Part shown: one piece after another, positions 46,565-54,791 of the stretch
Layout of the letters: each line of letters opens with the position of its first letter
How positions within the stretch are numbered: position 1 is the first letter of the stretch
NCBI RefSeq assembly: GCF_001192835.1
Contig: NZ_DF968183.1
Coordinates: 1,312,622 to 1,376,621 of the forward strand
Length of the DNA: 64,000 nt
Source: Lentimicrobium saccharophilum
Lineage (GTDB): Bacteria; Bacteroidota; Bacteroidia; Bacteroidales; Lentimicrobiaceae
Direction: 5' to 3'
Notes under the pieces: model-generated
The model's input: the letters and a program-made list of their open reading frames with translations, nothing else
Databases searched by the model: none
Told to the model about the DNA's origin: nothing
Made by a program: the position numbers and the translations under genes

Positions 46565-47785
46565 ATGAAACTTCTCATTGCCATATCAGTCCTTTTAGTC
46601 TCCCTGCTAACGCCGGGATGTAAGAAAGAGGACGACAAAATCCCGCAAAGTCCGAAGCCCATCAACCTGCCGGCCAAAGCCGGCCTGATGATCAGCCAGA
46701 GCAACAGCTTCGGCATAGACCTGTTCAGGGAAACAGCGCTGACAGAGGAAGGCAACCTGATGCTGTCGCCCCTGAGCGCTTCTACGGCACTTTCGATGCT
46801 GCTCAACGGATGCGGTGCGGAAACATACACACAGATCCGGGATATGCTCGGTTATGAATCGCTTTCCCTGGATGAAATCAATGAAAATTACAACAGTCTT
46901 GTAAGCCAATTGCTTACCATTGACCCCAAAATACAGCTCGCCCTGGCCAATGCAGTATGGTACCGCCAGGATTTTGAAGTAAAAACGCTGTTTCTTGATC
47001 GCATGCATACCGCCTTTAAAGCCAGAACCGGATCGCTCGACTTTTTAAGTCCTGAGGCACTGACGACCATCAACAACTGGGCAAAAGACAATACCAACGG
47101 GAAAATAGAAAAGGTGCTTGATGAGATCAGCCCGGATGCCGTGATGTTTCTGATGAACGCCCTGTATTTCAAGGGAGACTGGACTTACAAATTCGACAAA
47201 TCCGCCACAGCCCCCCTCCCCTTTTATCCGGAAACCGGAAATGCAGCAGATGTGGATATGATGAAAGCTGAATTTCCGTTCAAATCATTTTACGGGAACA
47301 ATTACAAAGCCATCGAGCTGCCTTACGGACAGCAAAACTTTGCCATGGTACTCGTTCTGCCTTCCGGTCCGCTCGGTTCCTTCATGAATGAGTTTAACGG
47401 GCCTGTATGGCTGGAAATCACTTCCGGGCTCGACGCTTCCACCGCTCAGACATCGGAACTGTTGATGCCAAAATTCAGGTTTGATTTTGAGAAAGTGCTG
47501 AACGACCAGTTGAAAGCCATGGGCATGACCAATGCTTTTAATCCGACGATGGCAGATCTGTCAGGGATTTCTGACGAGGATATCTTTGTCAGTTTTGTAA
47601 AACAAAACACCTTTGTCGATGTGAATGAAGAAGGCACCGAGGCTGCCGCCGTTACCACCATCGGCATAGAGTATACCAGTATTCCTGAACCGGTAGTGAT
47701 TGACAAGCCCTTTATTTTCGCGATCCGCGAACGCCTGACCAACACCCTGCTGTTTATTGGCAAGGTTGAATTGCCCGCTTATTAG
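46565..47785 (+). CDS. serpin-family protease inhibitor, lipoprotein
   Basis: 406 residues. A lipobox (LLTPGC, Cys19) follows the leader, so the protein is probably membrane-anchored and faces the periplasm or outside. The serpin fold is complete: NLMLSPLSASTALSMLLNG, FLMNALYFKGDW, LMPKFRFDFEKVL, and the breach and RCL region. The hinge EEGTEAAAVT (355-364) has the small residues needed for insertion of the loop, so it should be inhibitory. By alignment with antitrypsin from memory, P1-P1' is Thr371-Ser372 within IEYTSIPEP, which would suit an elastase-like protease; a shift by one would make Tyr370 P1. Bacterial serpins protect cells against host or community proteases. Its place directly after a giant surface protein may mean protection of surface fibres. 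A strong terminator follows. Confidence 0.94.
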   Translation: MKLLIAISVLLVSLLTPGCKKEDDKIPQSPKPINLPAKAGLMISQSNSFGIDLFRETALTEEGNLMLSPLSASTALSMLLNGCGAETYTQIRDMLGYESLSLDEINENYNSLVSQLLTIDPKIQLALANAVWYRQDFEVKTLFLDRMHTAFKARTGSLDFLSPEALTTINNWAKDNTNGKIEKVLDEISPDAVMFLMNALYFKGDWTYKFDKSATAPLPFYPETGNAADVDMMKAEFPFKSFYGNNYKAIELPYGQQNFAMVLVLPSGPLGSFMNEFNGPVWLEITSGLDASTAQTSELLMPKFRFDFEKVLNDQLKAMGMTNAFNPTMADLSGISDEDIFVSFVKQNTFVDVNEEGTEAAAVTTIGIEYTSIPEPVVIDKPFIFAIRERLTNTLLFIGKVELPAY

Positions 47786-47814
47786 CATTCATTTTTATCC
47801 CTGATAATTTTTAC

Positions 47815-47876
47815 ACGCCCCGGGGGACGCATTTCATGCGCAACCAACCAACCACAACCCCGGGGCGTTGTTTTAT
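47815..47876 (+). terminator. rho-independent terminator of the serpin gene
   Basis: Perfect 11-bp stem ACGCCCCGGGG (47815-47825) / CCCCGGGGCGT (47858-47868) followed by TGTTTTATTT. The 32-base loop holds a small inner stem GCAT-TTC-ATGC. Confidence 0.9.
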
Positions 47877-47901
47877 TTGATTGTTGGTGCAAGTCTCAGA
47901 A

Positions 47902-47952
47902 GACCTGACAAGTTGGAAGAAAACTCCCGGTTGGCGCGGACGTATTCGTCCG
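47902..47952 (+). repeat. half copy of family A fused to a copy of family B
   Basis: GACCTGACAAGTT (47902-47914) is followed by GGAAGAAAACT as in the complete family A copies. The right arm is then lost, and TTGGCGCGGACGTATTCGTCCG (family B, 47931-47952) begins. The junction suggests that the two families belong to one longer decayed element. Confidence 0.65.
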
Positions 47953-48034
47953 TGTTCTGTGGAAACGGATTTCTTTAATTCTTTGTAATCCCAGAAACGT
48001 AAAGAAGAGCGGAAAAATTATCAGCTTTCGCAAC

Positions 48035-48220
48035 ACCCCAACTTAATCAGTAGGAGCGACTGGTAACAGTTGCGAACTACCTGATTTAGTTGGGGTGATC
48101 CCGTCTTAGAAAATGTTTCAGTGATTCTTCCATCACTGAATTACATTTTCTAAGACGAATAAGCATTTCTTATGCTTATTACAGGATAAGTGGCCTTCTA
48201 AAGTTGACCTTCAAAGGCCT
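48035..48220. other. intergenic element with four successive hairpins
   Basis: Hairpin 1: CACCCCAACTTAATCAG (48035-48051) with CTGATTTAGTTGGGGTG (48082-48098), one mismatch, plus an inner GCGACTG/CAGTTGC stem. Hairpin 2: GTCTTAGAAAATGT (48104-48117) and TTCAGTGAT (48118-48126) pair with ATCACTGAA (48133-48141) and ACATTTTCTAAGAC (48144-48157), 23 bp with a 2-base bulge. Hairpin 3: AATAAGCAT/ATGCTTATT (48159-48181). Hairpin 4: GGCCTT/AAGGCC (48193-48220). It lies in a 680-base gene-free gap after the serpin gene. It fits no RNA family I know. It could be a structured RNA, a palindromic mobile-element end or a decayed MITE. Confidence 0.75.
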
Positions 48221-48383
48221 ATATTCAAAGAAGTGAAGAGACAGCTTAAGAAATGAAACAATGGTCAAGTTTAGGCAGCCGCGTTGCGAAAGCGAGGCCC
48301 CGCGGCCTGAGCGGATAAAAAGATAAAAGTCAACAGTTTGTGCTGACATCACCAGGCTTTGATTGGAACATCAGTAGAAAGAA

Positions 48384-48416
48384 GACCTGACAATTTGGAA
48401 AAAAACTTGTCAGGTC
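48384..48416 (+). repeat. dispersed short inverted repeat, family A
   Basis: Arms GACCTGACAATTT (48384-48396) and AACTTGTCAGGTC (48404-48416), nearly complementary, with the typical GGAAAAA spacer. It lies 47 bases from the end of the minus-strand exonuclease III gene. Confidence 0.75.
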
Positions 48417-48462
48417 AGGTCAAAGTTGAAACGGATGTCCTTGTCTGTGCCCGGCACTTAAC

Positions 48463-49227
48463 CTAACAATCAAGTTCCAGCATGACAGGGCAATGATCGG
48501 AATGAACCGCTTCGGGCAGGATACGGGCGTTCAGAAGCTTCTCCCGCAGCGGAATGCTTGTCATGTTGTAATCGATGCGCCATCCCAGGTTGCGTTTACG
48601 GGCACCGGCACGGTAGCTCCACCAGGTGTAATGATGCGGATGTTTATTGAAAAACCGGAAAGTATCGGTAAAACCACTGTTCAGAAAGTCCTCCATCCAT
48701 GCACGTTCTTCGGGCAGAAAACCTGAACTGCCGGCATTGCGTATGGGATCGTGAATATCAATCGGCCGGTGACAGATGTTATAATCTCCGGATAAAACAA
48801 GGTTCGGACGGATATCGGACAACCCCAGGGCATAATCATAAAAGTCCTCCAGCCATTCCATTTTAAAAGCCTGCCGTTCATCCCCGGTTGTACCGGATGG
48901 ATGATATACACTTACCACGGTAACATCACCGAAATCAGCCCTTATCAGCCGGCCTTCCACATCATAGCGGTCGATGCCGATCCCGCTGAAAACAGCATCC
49001 GGTTGCTTCAGGCTGAGGAGTCCGACCCCGCTGTAACCTTTCTTCTCTGCAGAAAACCAGTGGCAATGATATCCCAGTGCTTCAAACTCTTCAACAGGTA
49101 TCTGATCAGGCTGCGCCTTGGTCTCCTGCAGGCAAAGCACATCGGGCTTCTCACGCATAAGCCAGGTTATCAGCCCTTTGTTAAGCGCCGAGCGTACCCC
49201 GTTTACATTATAGGTGATGATTTTCAT
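48463..49227 (-). CDS. xth: exodeoxyribonuclease III
   Basis: 254 residues from the ATG at 49227, the normal length for this AP endonuclease/exonuclease family. The open frame extends about 100 codons further upstream, but that part is low-quality sequence without family features. Catalytic motifs are all present: YNVNGVRSA, LCLQETKA (metal-binding Glu), YHPSG, LSGDYNI (Asp and Asn of the active site), RIDYNM and the final SDHCPVMLEL (Asp-His pair). The enzyme cuts at abasic sites and trims 3' ends in base-excision repair, in the cytoplasm. It lies 41 bases after the PAP2 gene on the same strand, and the two may be cotranscribed. Confidence 0.95.
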   Translation of the reverse strand: MKIITYNVNGVRSALNKGLITWLMREKPDVLCLQETKAQPDQIPVEEFEALGYHCHWFSAEKKGYSGVGLLSLKQPDAVFSGIGIDRYDVEGRLIRADFGDVTVVSVYHPSGTTGDERQAFKMEWLEDFYDYALGLSDIRPNLVLSGDYNICHRPIDIHDPIRNAGSSGFLPEERAWMEDFLNSGFTDTFRFFNKHPHHYTWWSYRAGARKRNLGWRIDYNMTSIPLREKLLNARILPEAVHSDHCPVMLELDC

Positions 49228-49268
49228 AATAAAGTCTTCTTTTCCGTGTAAAGCCGGCGGAAACCGGG

Positions 49269-49994
49269 TTAAAGCATATCGACCACCAGGGCAACGCCTG
49301 CCACAAAGCTGAACAGGGCAATGCCCCATAACCACCATCGCATCCGCCTGGCGCGGTTCACGGTCAGGGCTTCTGTTCTTTTCTTCATTGGCTCTGCCAG
49401 CCATGCGGTAATCATGATGGCTCCGGCTGCACCAATGACCGTACCGGCCAGCACATCCCCCGCAAAATGAACCCCGGTGTAAATCCTTGTGTAAGAGATA
49501 ATGATCACAGCCAGTCCCATCCAAAAGCGGAAACCATAGCCATAAGGCAGGTTCAGGACAAGCGTAGTGATGGCCGCAGCAGCCACAATGCTGTGCCCCG
49601 ACGGGAAAGCGTTATGGTACATTTTATATCCGGCAACAGTATGAACACCTCCGGTTTCGGCAAAGACGCGCAAGGGACGGTCCCACCCGTCAAAAAAGGT
49701 ATTTTTGAGCAGTTGCCCGAACAAGCCGGTGATTGCCACGGTGATTATCAACAGCAGCACAAGGTCAGGCCGCGTCCGGGTAAGAAGCAATGCCAGCAGG
49801 GAGGTAAGGATCAGCGCATCGCCCAGGTGGGTCAGGATGAACATGGGGTAATCGAGCCATGGCCGGTGCAGCCCGTTCAGCAACAGGAAACTTCCCCTGT
49901 ATCCTTCAAGCAACAGCAATATGGACAGAAAAAGCCAGTAAATCCCCGTCAGCAAAAAAAACAACCACTGATCATGTCTGAGTACTTTTATCAT
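49269..49994 (-). CDS. PAP2-superfamily membrane phosphatase
   Basis: 241 residues with about six membrane segments. The three PAP2 phosphatase motifs are present: KNTFFDGWDRPLR (K-x6-RP type), PSGH in NAFPSGHSIV, and SYTRIYTGVHFAGD (SR-x5-H-x3-D type, with the usual Ser-Arg pair spaced as S-x2-R). Such enzymes remove phosphate from lipids such as undecaprenyl pyrophosphate, phosphatidic acid or lipid A, on the periplasmic side of the inner membrane. The substrate cannot be told from the sequence. The Lys-Arg tail near the C-terminus (KKRTEALTVNRARRMRWW) precedes a last membrane helix. It is encoded upstream of xth on the same strand. Confidence 0.88.
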   Translation of the reverse strand: MIKVLRHDQWLFFLLTGIYWLFLSILLLLEGYRGSFLLLNGLHRPWLDYPMFILTHLGDALILTSLLALLLTRTRPDLVLLLIITVAITGLFGQLLKNTFFDGWDRPLRVFAETGGVHTVAGYKMYHNAFPSGHSIVAAAAITTLVLNLPYGYGFRFWMGLAVIIISYTRIYTGVHFAGDVLAGTVIGAAGAIMITAWLAEPMKKRTEALTVNRARRMRWWLWGIALFSFVAGVALVVDML

Positions 49995-50094
49995 GCGTGA
50001 TTCTCTCGTTTAAAAACAATAAACAGGTTGTAATAATCAGATACAGGGCTTACCGGCCATCAAAGAAAAACGCTTCCTTGTACCGCCTTGTCCG

Positions 50095-51870
50095 CTAATC
50101 CTGTGAATATTCCTTTACCAGCTTTCGATAAGCCGAAAAAACATTCGCCCTCGAAACAAAACCCACGTATTTGCCATCGTTAAGCACCGGCAGGTTATAA
50201 TGCGCACTCTCGCTGAATTTCCCTGCCACTTCTTCCATTGTTTCATTGATACTTATCAGCGGTTCAGGCATATACATCAGGTTGCGGACAAAAGTCGTAT
50301 TGTATAACTCATGGTTGAACATGATATCCCTGATTTCATTGATAAAAACCACGCCCAGGAAGTTATTTTCCTGATCAATCACCGGGAATACATTTCTTTC
50401 GGAACGGGCGATCACCTTTACCAGGTCGCCGAGACTGGCATCCGGGCCTATGGTCAGGAAATTGGTTTCTATAAGCTTGTGAATGCTGAGCCGGGAGAGT
50501 ACTGCTTTATCCTTATCATGTGTAATCAGTTCTCCCCTTGCAGCCAGTTGTTTGGTATAGATGCCATGCGGTTCGTAAAGATTGATGGTCAGGTAAGAAA
50601 TGGTTGAAGTAATGATCAATGGGATAAAAAACCCGTACCCTCCGGTAATTTCCGCTATCAGGAATATTGCAGTAAGGGGGGCATGCATCACTGCAGCCAT
50701 CACGCCGGCCATCCCGGCAAGGGCGAAATTGCTTTCGGGCAAATGTCCGAAGCCCAGCTGATTGATAAACCGTGCGGTAAAGAAACCGGTAACTCCGCCC
50801 ATAAACAGGGAAGGTGCAAAAACACCCCCTATGCCGCCTCCGCCTGTGGTACAGGCCATGGCAATAACCTTAAAGAACATGACCAGCAGCAGAAATCCCA
50901 GGAAAAGCCAATGATTCTCACGAAAAGGATAGAAAAACGAGTTGTTCACAATTTCATCGCCCCTTCCGTTCAGAATATCAGTAAGCACCTCATATCCTTC
51001 TCCATAAAGCGGGGGTAACAGGAAAATCAGCAGGCTCAGCGCCAGGCCACCTGCAAGCATGCGGATAACCGGCCGTTTGATGGCCTCGATGCGCGACTCG
51101 ATAAAAGAATTTGCACGATTGAAGTAAAGCGAAACCAGGCCGGTGACCATGCCCAGGATAATGTAAAAAGGAATATTCCCAAGGCTGAAGGGATCATTAA
51201 CGGAAAAGGAAAAGATGACTGCGCTTCCCATAAGGAAAGAAGAGATGGTGGCACCGGTGACTGCTGAAATCAGCAAAGGGATCAGGGAGGCCATGGTCAG
51301 GTCGAGCATCAGCACTTCCAGTGCAAAGATCACCGCGGCAATGGGAGCTTTGAAAATACCTGCGATGGCGCCGGCGGCACCACAGCCGATCATCAGGGTG
51401 ATGGTGCGGTAATCCATGCGCATCACCCGGGCAAGGTTTGAGCCTATAGAAGCCCCGGTCAGCACAATGGGCGCCTCCAATCCCACCGATCCGCCAAAAC
51501 CGACCGTTATAGTACTGGAAATCAGAGAAGAATAATTGTTATGTACTTTTAAATGACTGTTGTTTTTCGAAATGGCATAAAGGATGCGACTCACCCCATG
51601 GGATATATCATCTCTGACGACATAACGCACGAAAAGAACTGTTAATGCAATACCAAACAACGGATAAGCCAGGTATAACAGGTTGCCGCTCTCCGCATCA
51701 AATCCGCGTGTCAGAAAATAATGTGTGTAATAAACAGTGTTCTTGAGCAGAATGGCAGCCAGCCCGCTCACCAGTCCGATTACCAGACTGAGGATAAGCA
51801 CGAAGTTGCGGTGGCTGATATGCTTTACCCTCCACTTGCTTACCCTTATCAATAATCCGGTTATGATCAT
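50095..51870 (-). CDS. ClC-family chloride channel/transporter with CBS domains
   Basis: 591 residues from the ATG at 51870. A longer frame up to 51933 exists, but a -7 element lies between the two starts, so the shorter form is favoured. About ten membrane helices (20-430) carry ClC signatures: GFGGSVGLEAPIVLTG (with the gating Glu in GLEAP) and GGGGIGGVFAPSLFMGG (second anion-site loop). The C-terminus holds a pair of CBS domains (about 450-585: LTIGPDASLGDLVKVIARSERNVFPVIDQENNFLGVV and MPEPLISINETMEEVAGKFSESAHYNLPVLNDGKYVGFV), which usually bind adenine nucleotides. Whether it is a channel or an H+/Cl- exchanger is not decided here. The -7 element TATATTTG ends 6 bases before the ATG, suggesting a leaderless transcript. 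Confidence 0.92.
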   Translation of the reverse strand: MIITGLLIRVSKWRVKHISHRNFVLILSLVIGLVSGLAAILLKNTVYYTHYFLTRGFDAESGNLLYLAYPLFGIALTVLFVRYVVRDDISHGVSRILYAISKNNSHLKVHNNYSSLISSTITVGFGGSVGLEAPIVLTGASIGSNLARVMRMDYRTITLMIGCGAAGAIAGIFKAPIAAVIFALEVLMLDLTMASLIPLLISAVTGATISSFLMGSAVIFSFSVNDPFSLGNIPFYIILGMVTGLVSLYFNRANSFIESRIEAIKRPVIRMLAGGLALSLLIFLLPPLYGEGYEVLTDILNGRGDEIVNNSFFYPFRENHWLFLGFLLLVMFFKVIAMACTTGGGGIGGVFAPSLFMGGVTGFFTARFINQLGFGHLPESNFALAGMAGVMAAVMHAPLTAIFLIAEITGGYGFFIPLIITSTISYLTINLYEPHGIYTKQLAARGELITHDKDKAVLSRLSIHKLIETNFLTIGPDASLGDLVKVIARSERNVFPVIDQENNFLGVVFINEIRDIMFNHELYNTTFVRNLMYMPEPLISINETMEEVAGKFSESAHYNLPVLNDGKYVGFVSRANVFSAYRKLVKEYSQD

Positions 51871-51877
51871 AGGAGGC

Positions 51878-51885
51878 AAATATAG
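51878..51885 (-). promoter_or_regulatory. -7 element directly before the ClC start
   Basis: On the minus strand TATATTTG is followed by CCTCCT and the ATG at 51870. No room is left for a 5' untranslated region with a ribosome-binding site. Confidence 0.6.
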
Positions 51886-51958
51886 GAAAATTAGGCTGTG
51901 CAGAAAACGTACCGGGTAAAAATAGCCGGACAAAAGGTCCGGGAAATTACACTGGCTT

Positions 51959-54643
51959 CTAATTATCCCTGAAGTCCTTCTTGCGGTTCAGCTTCAGGTC
52001 CTGCAACACACTGGCCTTTACCTTGATATAAAAGTTCCAGCTCTTGTAGTATCCGATGGGAATCCAGTTAAAACGCATCTCCCAGCAATGAAGATCACGA
52101 TAAACATTTACGGACGTATGGGCAAGCTTGTTCAGTTTAAAATCCCATCCCGATTGCATGGAAAATTTCCATTTGGACGTGATGCTGACATCCCCGTTGA
52201 AACCCAGCGTTTGCACCACTTCACTCTTGACCGTCCCGGTGGCCGGCAGGTTCCGGCCGGTATAGTTCAGGTTATAGGTAAGGCCCAGGTTCCAGGGATT
52301 GTTCCAGTCGATATAGTTCTGCGGGTTCTGCTGAAATTGCTCGAGTTCGCTCTGAGCTTCTTCGGTGCCGGCTGTCCGCGGCGCCTGACTTTTTTTCTTG
52401 CCTGAAGCAAAATCATACCGCAATGAGAAGTTCCAGGCAGTATTGTCGCGCCTCAGCAGACGGCGGTTTTTATCCCATTCAAACTGGTTCAGCCTGCGGC
52501 CGGTTTCGCTGATCACATAAGGATCCCATATACTGGAATACTGAATCTGCAGTTTCTTGAAAAGGGTTGTTCTTGCGCTGATATTCACCACCGACCACTG
52601 CAGCGAATCCCTGGCAAGATCGTAGGATGTGCCGATATTAAAACTCTCTATCAGCATCACCTTCTTCATCCCGGTAACCGTATCACTCTTCGAACGCACC
52701 TTCATCTCCAGGTTGTTACCGATGCTGAAACTCACCCTCCCGGATCGCCCGTCGGGCGGTGAACCATACAGCGGCGCATAATCGGATCCGCTGCCAAAGA
52801 CAGAATACCGCTGTACATTACCCAGTGTATCGGACTGAACCTCCCGGTAATATCCGAATGATGACTTTCCGAAATCGGGCCGCATCGACATGGAAACGGA
52901 AGGCCTGGCCACATGCCTGATGGCCCTTAAGGGTCCTTTTTTAAACTGCAGCATCCCGTAAAGGGTGGTATTCAGCGAGGAAGTAAAGCTGAAGTCGCGC
53001 CCGGCCTTAAATCCATCAAGGGTGTCGGTCTGAATGTAACCGACCTTATAGTTTTCGCCGCTCCACAGTGTGTCGTTTACCCATGATTTGGCGATACTCC
53101 TGCTGTACCAGCGCTCCGTAAAGTCGAACGTATTGCTCAGGGTAAAGTATTTCAGGATCTTTACACTTGAACTGACAGGGATTTTATGTTGCATACCGTT
53201 GCGGAAAGCATCGTACATCTGAGGCTTGAACAACATGGTATCCGGAACATTTACCTCATTGCGGGCCGACATCGAGTAGTTGACGCTGATGTTGTCATAC
53301 CACTTCAGGTTGGTCGTTTTACCCGGCTTCCGCAGCGGGTAAAAACGGTTTGCCGATACCGAAATGCTTGGCAAAGTAAGGTTCACCATTTTGTTGGAGG
53401 TGTTCTGACTATGACTGAGGGCCGACGTGAAGGAAATTTTATCCCTGAAAAGGGCTGTCTGGTAACTAATGCTCGACTGGAAAGTATTGGTCAGCAAATC
53501 CTGGGTGGTGGTAGGATTGTATTTATTGTACTGACTTGAAACAAAGTTAACATTGGCGCTGAACCTAGATTTGGGTCTTGCCCTGGGGTCCTGGCTGTGG
53601 TTCCATGCCACCCTGAAGTCGCGGTTGCGCTTGAAACTGCTGGTCTCCCTGATGCCTTCGGTGTTGATGGCATAGCTGAAATTGAAAGAACCGTTGAATT
53701 TGTAGCGTTTGCGGTAATTAAACTGCGGTTTGAGCGCCCAGCTTCCCCGTGAATAGATATCACCCAACAGGTAAAGTTCCATATAATCGTTGATGCCAAA
53801 ATAATAGCCGCCGTTTTCGAGGTAAAATCCGCGGTTGGCCGACTCACCGTAAGTGGGAATCCTGACACCCGACGTCTGCCCCCGCTTGTTGGGAAAAAGT
53901 CCGAACGGCAGCACCAGCGGAAGGGGCACATCTTCAATGGTAAGAAAAGCCGGCCCTGTCACAATTTTGTTATTCGGAATTACTTTGGCCTTTGTAAACT
54001 GAATACTGAAATGAGGATGATCGAGGTTGCAGGTGGTATAGGCTCCATGCCGCATATTGCTCACGTTGGCCTCCAGTTTTTTCACCACCTCCCCGTGCAG
54101 GTACCCTTCTCCTTCCCTGGTAATCACATTTTTAATCAGCCCCTTGGTTGACTTAAAATTGTAATTGATCTCTTCCGAAACAAACGATTGGTCTCCTTCA
54201 ATGAATTCCGGCTTCCCGTAATCCTTTCCCAGCGAGTCTTTTAAAGGCCGCGCCCTCAGCATATTTGTATTGAAGTCAATCTCGATAAAAGCGGCCTTCT
54301 GGTGAATTTTTTCATATTTGATATCGGCATCGCGATAAAGGTAAACCTTTTGTGATTCAAGGTCCAGACTGATGGAGTCTGTGGCGCTGTATTCAACCTT
54401 GCTGCTGATGGAACTTTTCTTTTGAGGCTTGCCGGTGATATCCTGAAGGGTGTCGGGAGGCTGCCCTGTGCGCCAGTTGATTGAGTCAAGCACGATCCTT
54501 ACCGAGTCGTTCGCCGGCAGGCCGGCTTCAACTTCCTGAGCGCCGGCATTAAGAGGTTTCAGCAGAAAAACACAGACTATAGCAGGTATGAGCAGCAGCA
54601 TAACCGGTAAATCTGGCCATATTTTATATGCTGTGTATCTCAA
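51959..54643 (-). CDS. lptD: LptD-like LPS-assembly outer-membrane protein
   Basis: 894 residues with a long hydrophobic leader ending near NAGAQ. The first 200 mature residues form the LptD/OstA periplasmic domain (SISLDLESQKVYLYRDADIKYEKIHQKAAFIEIDF, INYNFKSTKGLIKNVITREGEGYLHGEVV). The rest is a large barrel with alternating aromatic strands (SWALKPQFNYRKRYKFNGSFNFSY, KLQIQYSSIWDPY, WNFSLRYDFASG) and the family marker LPFGLFPNKRGQTSGVRIPTYGES. LptD, with LptE, places lipopolysaccharide in the outer leaflet. The N-terminal domain has only a few cysteines, in contrast to the disulfide-rich proteobacterial form, as is normal for Bacteroidota. It is divergent from the amidase gene, a compact arrangement of envelope genes. 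Confidence 0.9.
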   Translation of the reverse strand: MRYTAYKIWPDLPVMLLLIPAIVCVFLLKPLNAGAQEVEAGLPANDSVRIVLDSINWRTGQPPDTLQDITGKPQKKSSISSKVEYSATDSISLDLESQKVYLYRDADIKYEKIHQKAAFIEIDFNTNMLRARPLKDSLGKDYGKPEFIEGDQSFVSEEINYNFKSTKGLIKNVITREGEGYLHGEVVKKLEANVSNMRHGAYTTCNLDHPHFSIQFTKAKVIPNNKIVTGPAFLTIEDVPLPLVLPFGLFPNKRGQTSGVRIPTYGESANRGFYLENGGYYFGINDYMELYLLGDIYSRGSWALKPQFNYRKRYKFNGSFNFSYAINTEGIRETSSFKRNRDFRVAWNHSQDPRARPKSRFSANVNFVSSQYNKYNPTTTQDLLTNTFQSSISYQTALFRDKISFTSALSHSQNTSNKMVNLTLPSISVSANRFYPLRKPGKTTNLKWYDNISVNYSMSARNEVNVPDTMLFKPQMYDAFRNGMQHKIPVSSSVKILKYFTLSNTFDFTERWYSRSIAKSWVNDTLWSGENYKVGYIQTDTLDGFKAGRDFSFTSSLNTTLYGMLQFKKGPLRAIRHVARPSVSMSMRPDFGKSSFGYYREVQSDTLGNVQRYSVFGSGSDYAPLYGSPPDGRSGRVSFSIGNNLEMKVRSKSDTVTGMKKVMLIESFNIGTSYDLARDSLQWSVVNISARTTLFKKLQIQYSSIWDPYVISETGRRLNQFEWDKNRRLLRRDNTAWNFSLRYDFASGKKKSQAPRTAGTEEAQSELEQFQQNPQNYIDWNNPWNLGLTYNLNYTGRNLPATGTVKSEVVQTLGFNGDVSITSKWKFSMQSGWDFKLNKLAHTSVNVYRDLHCWEMRFNWIPIGYYKSWNFYIKVKASVLQDLKLNRKKDFRDN

Positions 54644-54650
54644 TTAATGC

Positions 54651-54658
54651 TAAATTTG
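54651..54658 (+). promoter_or_regulatory. possible -7 element for the amidase gene
   Basis: TAAATTTG lies in the divergent region between the LptD-like and amidase genes, 133 bases before the amidase ATG. The consensus match is good, but the leader would be long and no -33 is clear, so it is weakly supported. Confidence 0.3.
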
Positions 54659-54791
54659 TGTGTTAAATCAGGGCTTTTACCCGCAATAAACCGGCTGCAA
54701 TTTTGTTTCTATTGTAAAACGCTGCGAAATGCTTCTTTTATTACCAGTTAATAATAAACCACTTACGCTGCGGCAAAGCTTGTAATACCAC

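Noticed and set aside
48035..48220. Retron msr-msd or integron attC site
   Set aside because: No reverse transcriptase or integrase gene lies near, and I could not place the conserved attC core sites. Kept only as an unexplained structured element.
49228..49524. N-terminal extension of exonuclease III by about 100 residues
   Set aside because: The extension lacks any family feature, overlaps the PAP2 gene in another frame, and the standard family start MKIITYNVNG is at 49227.
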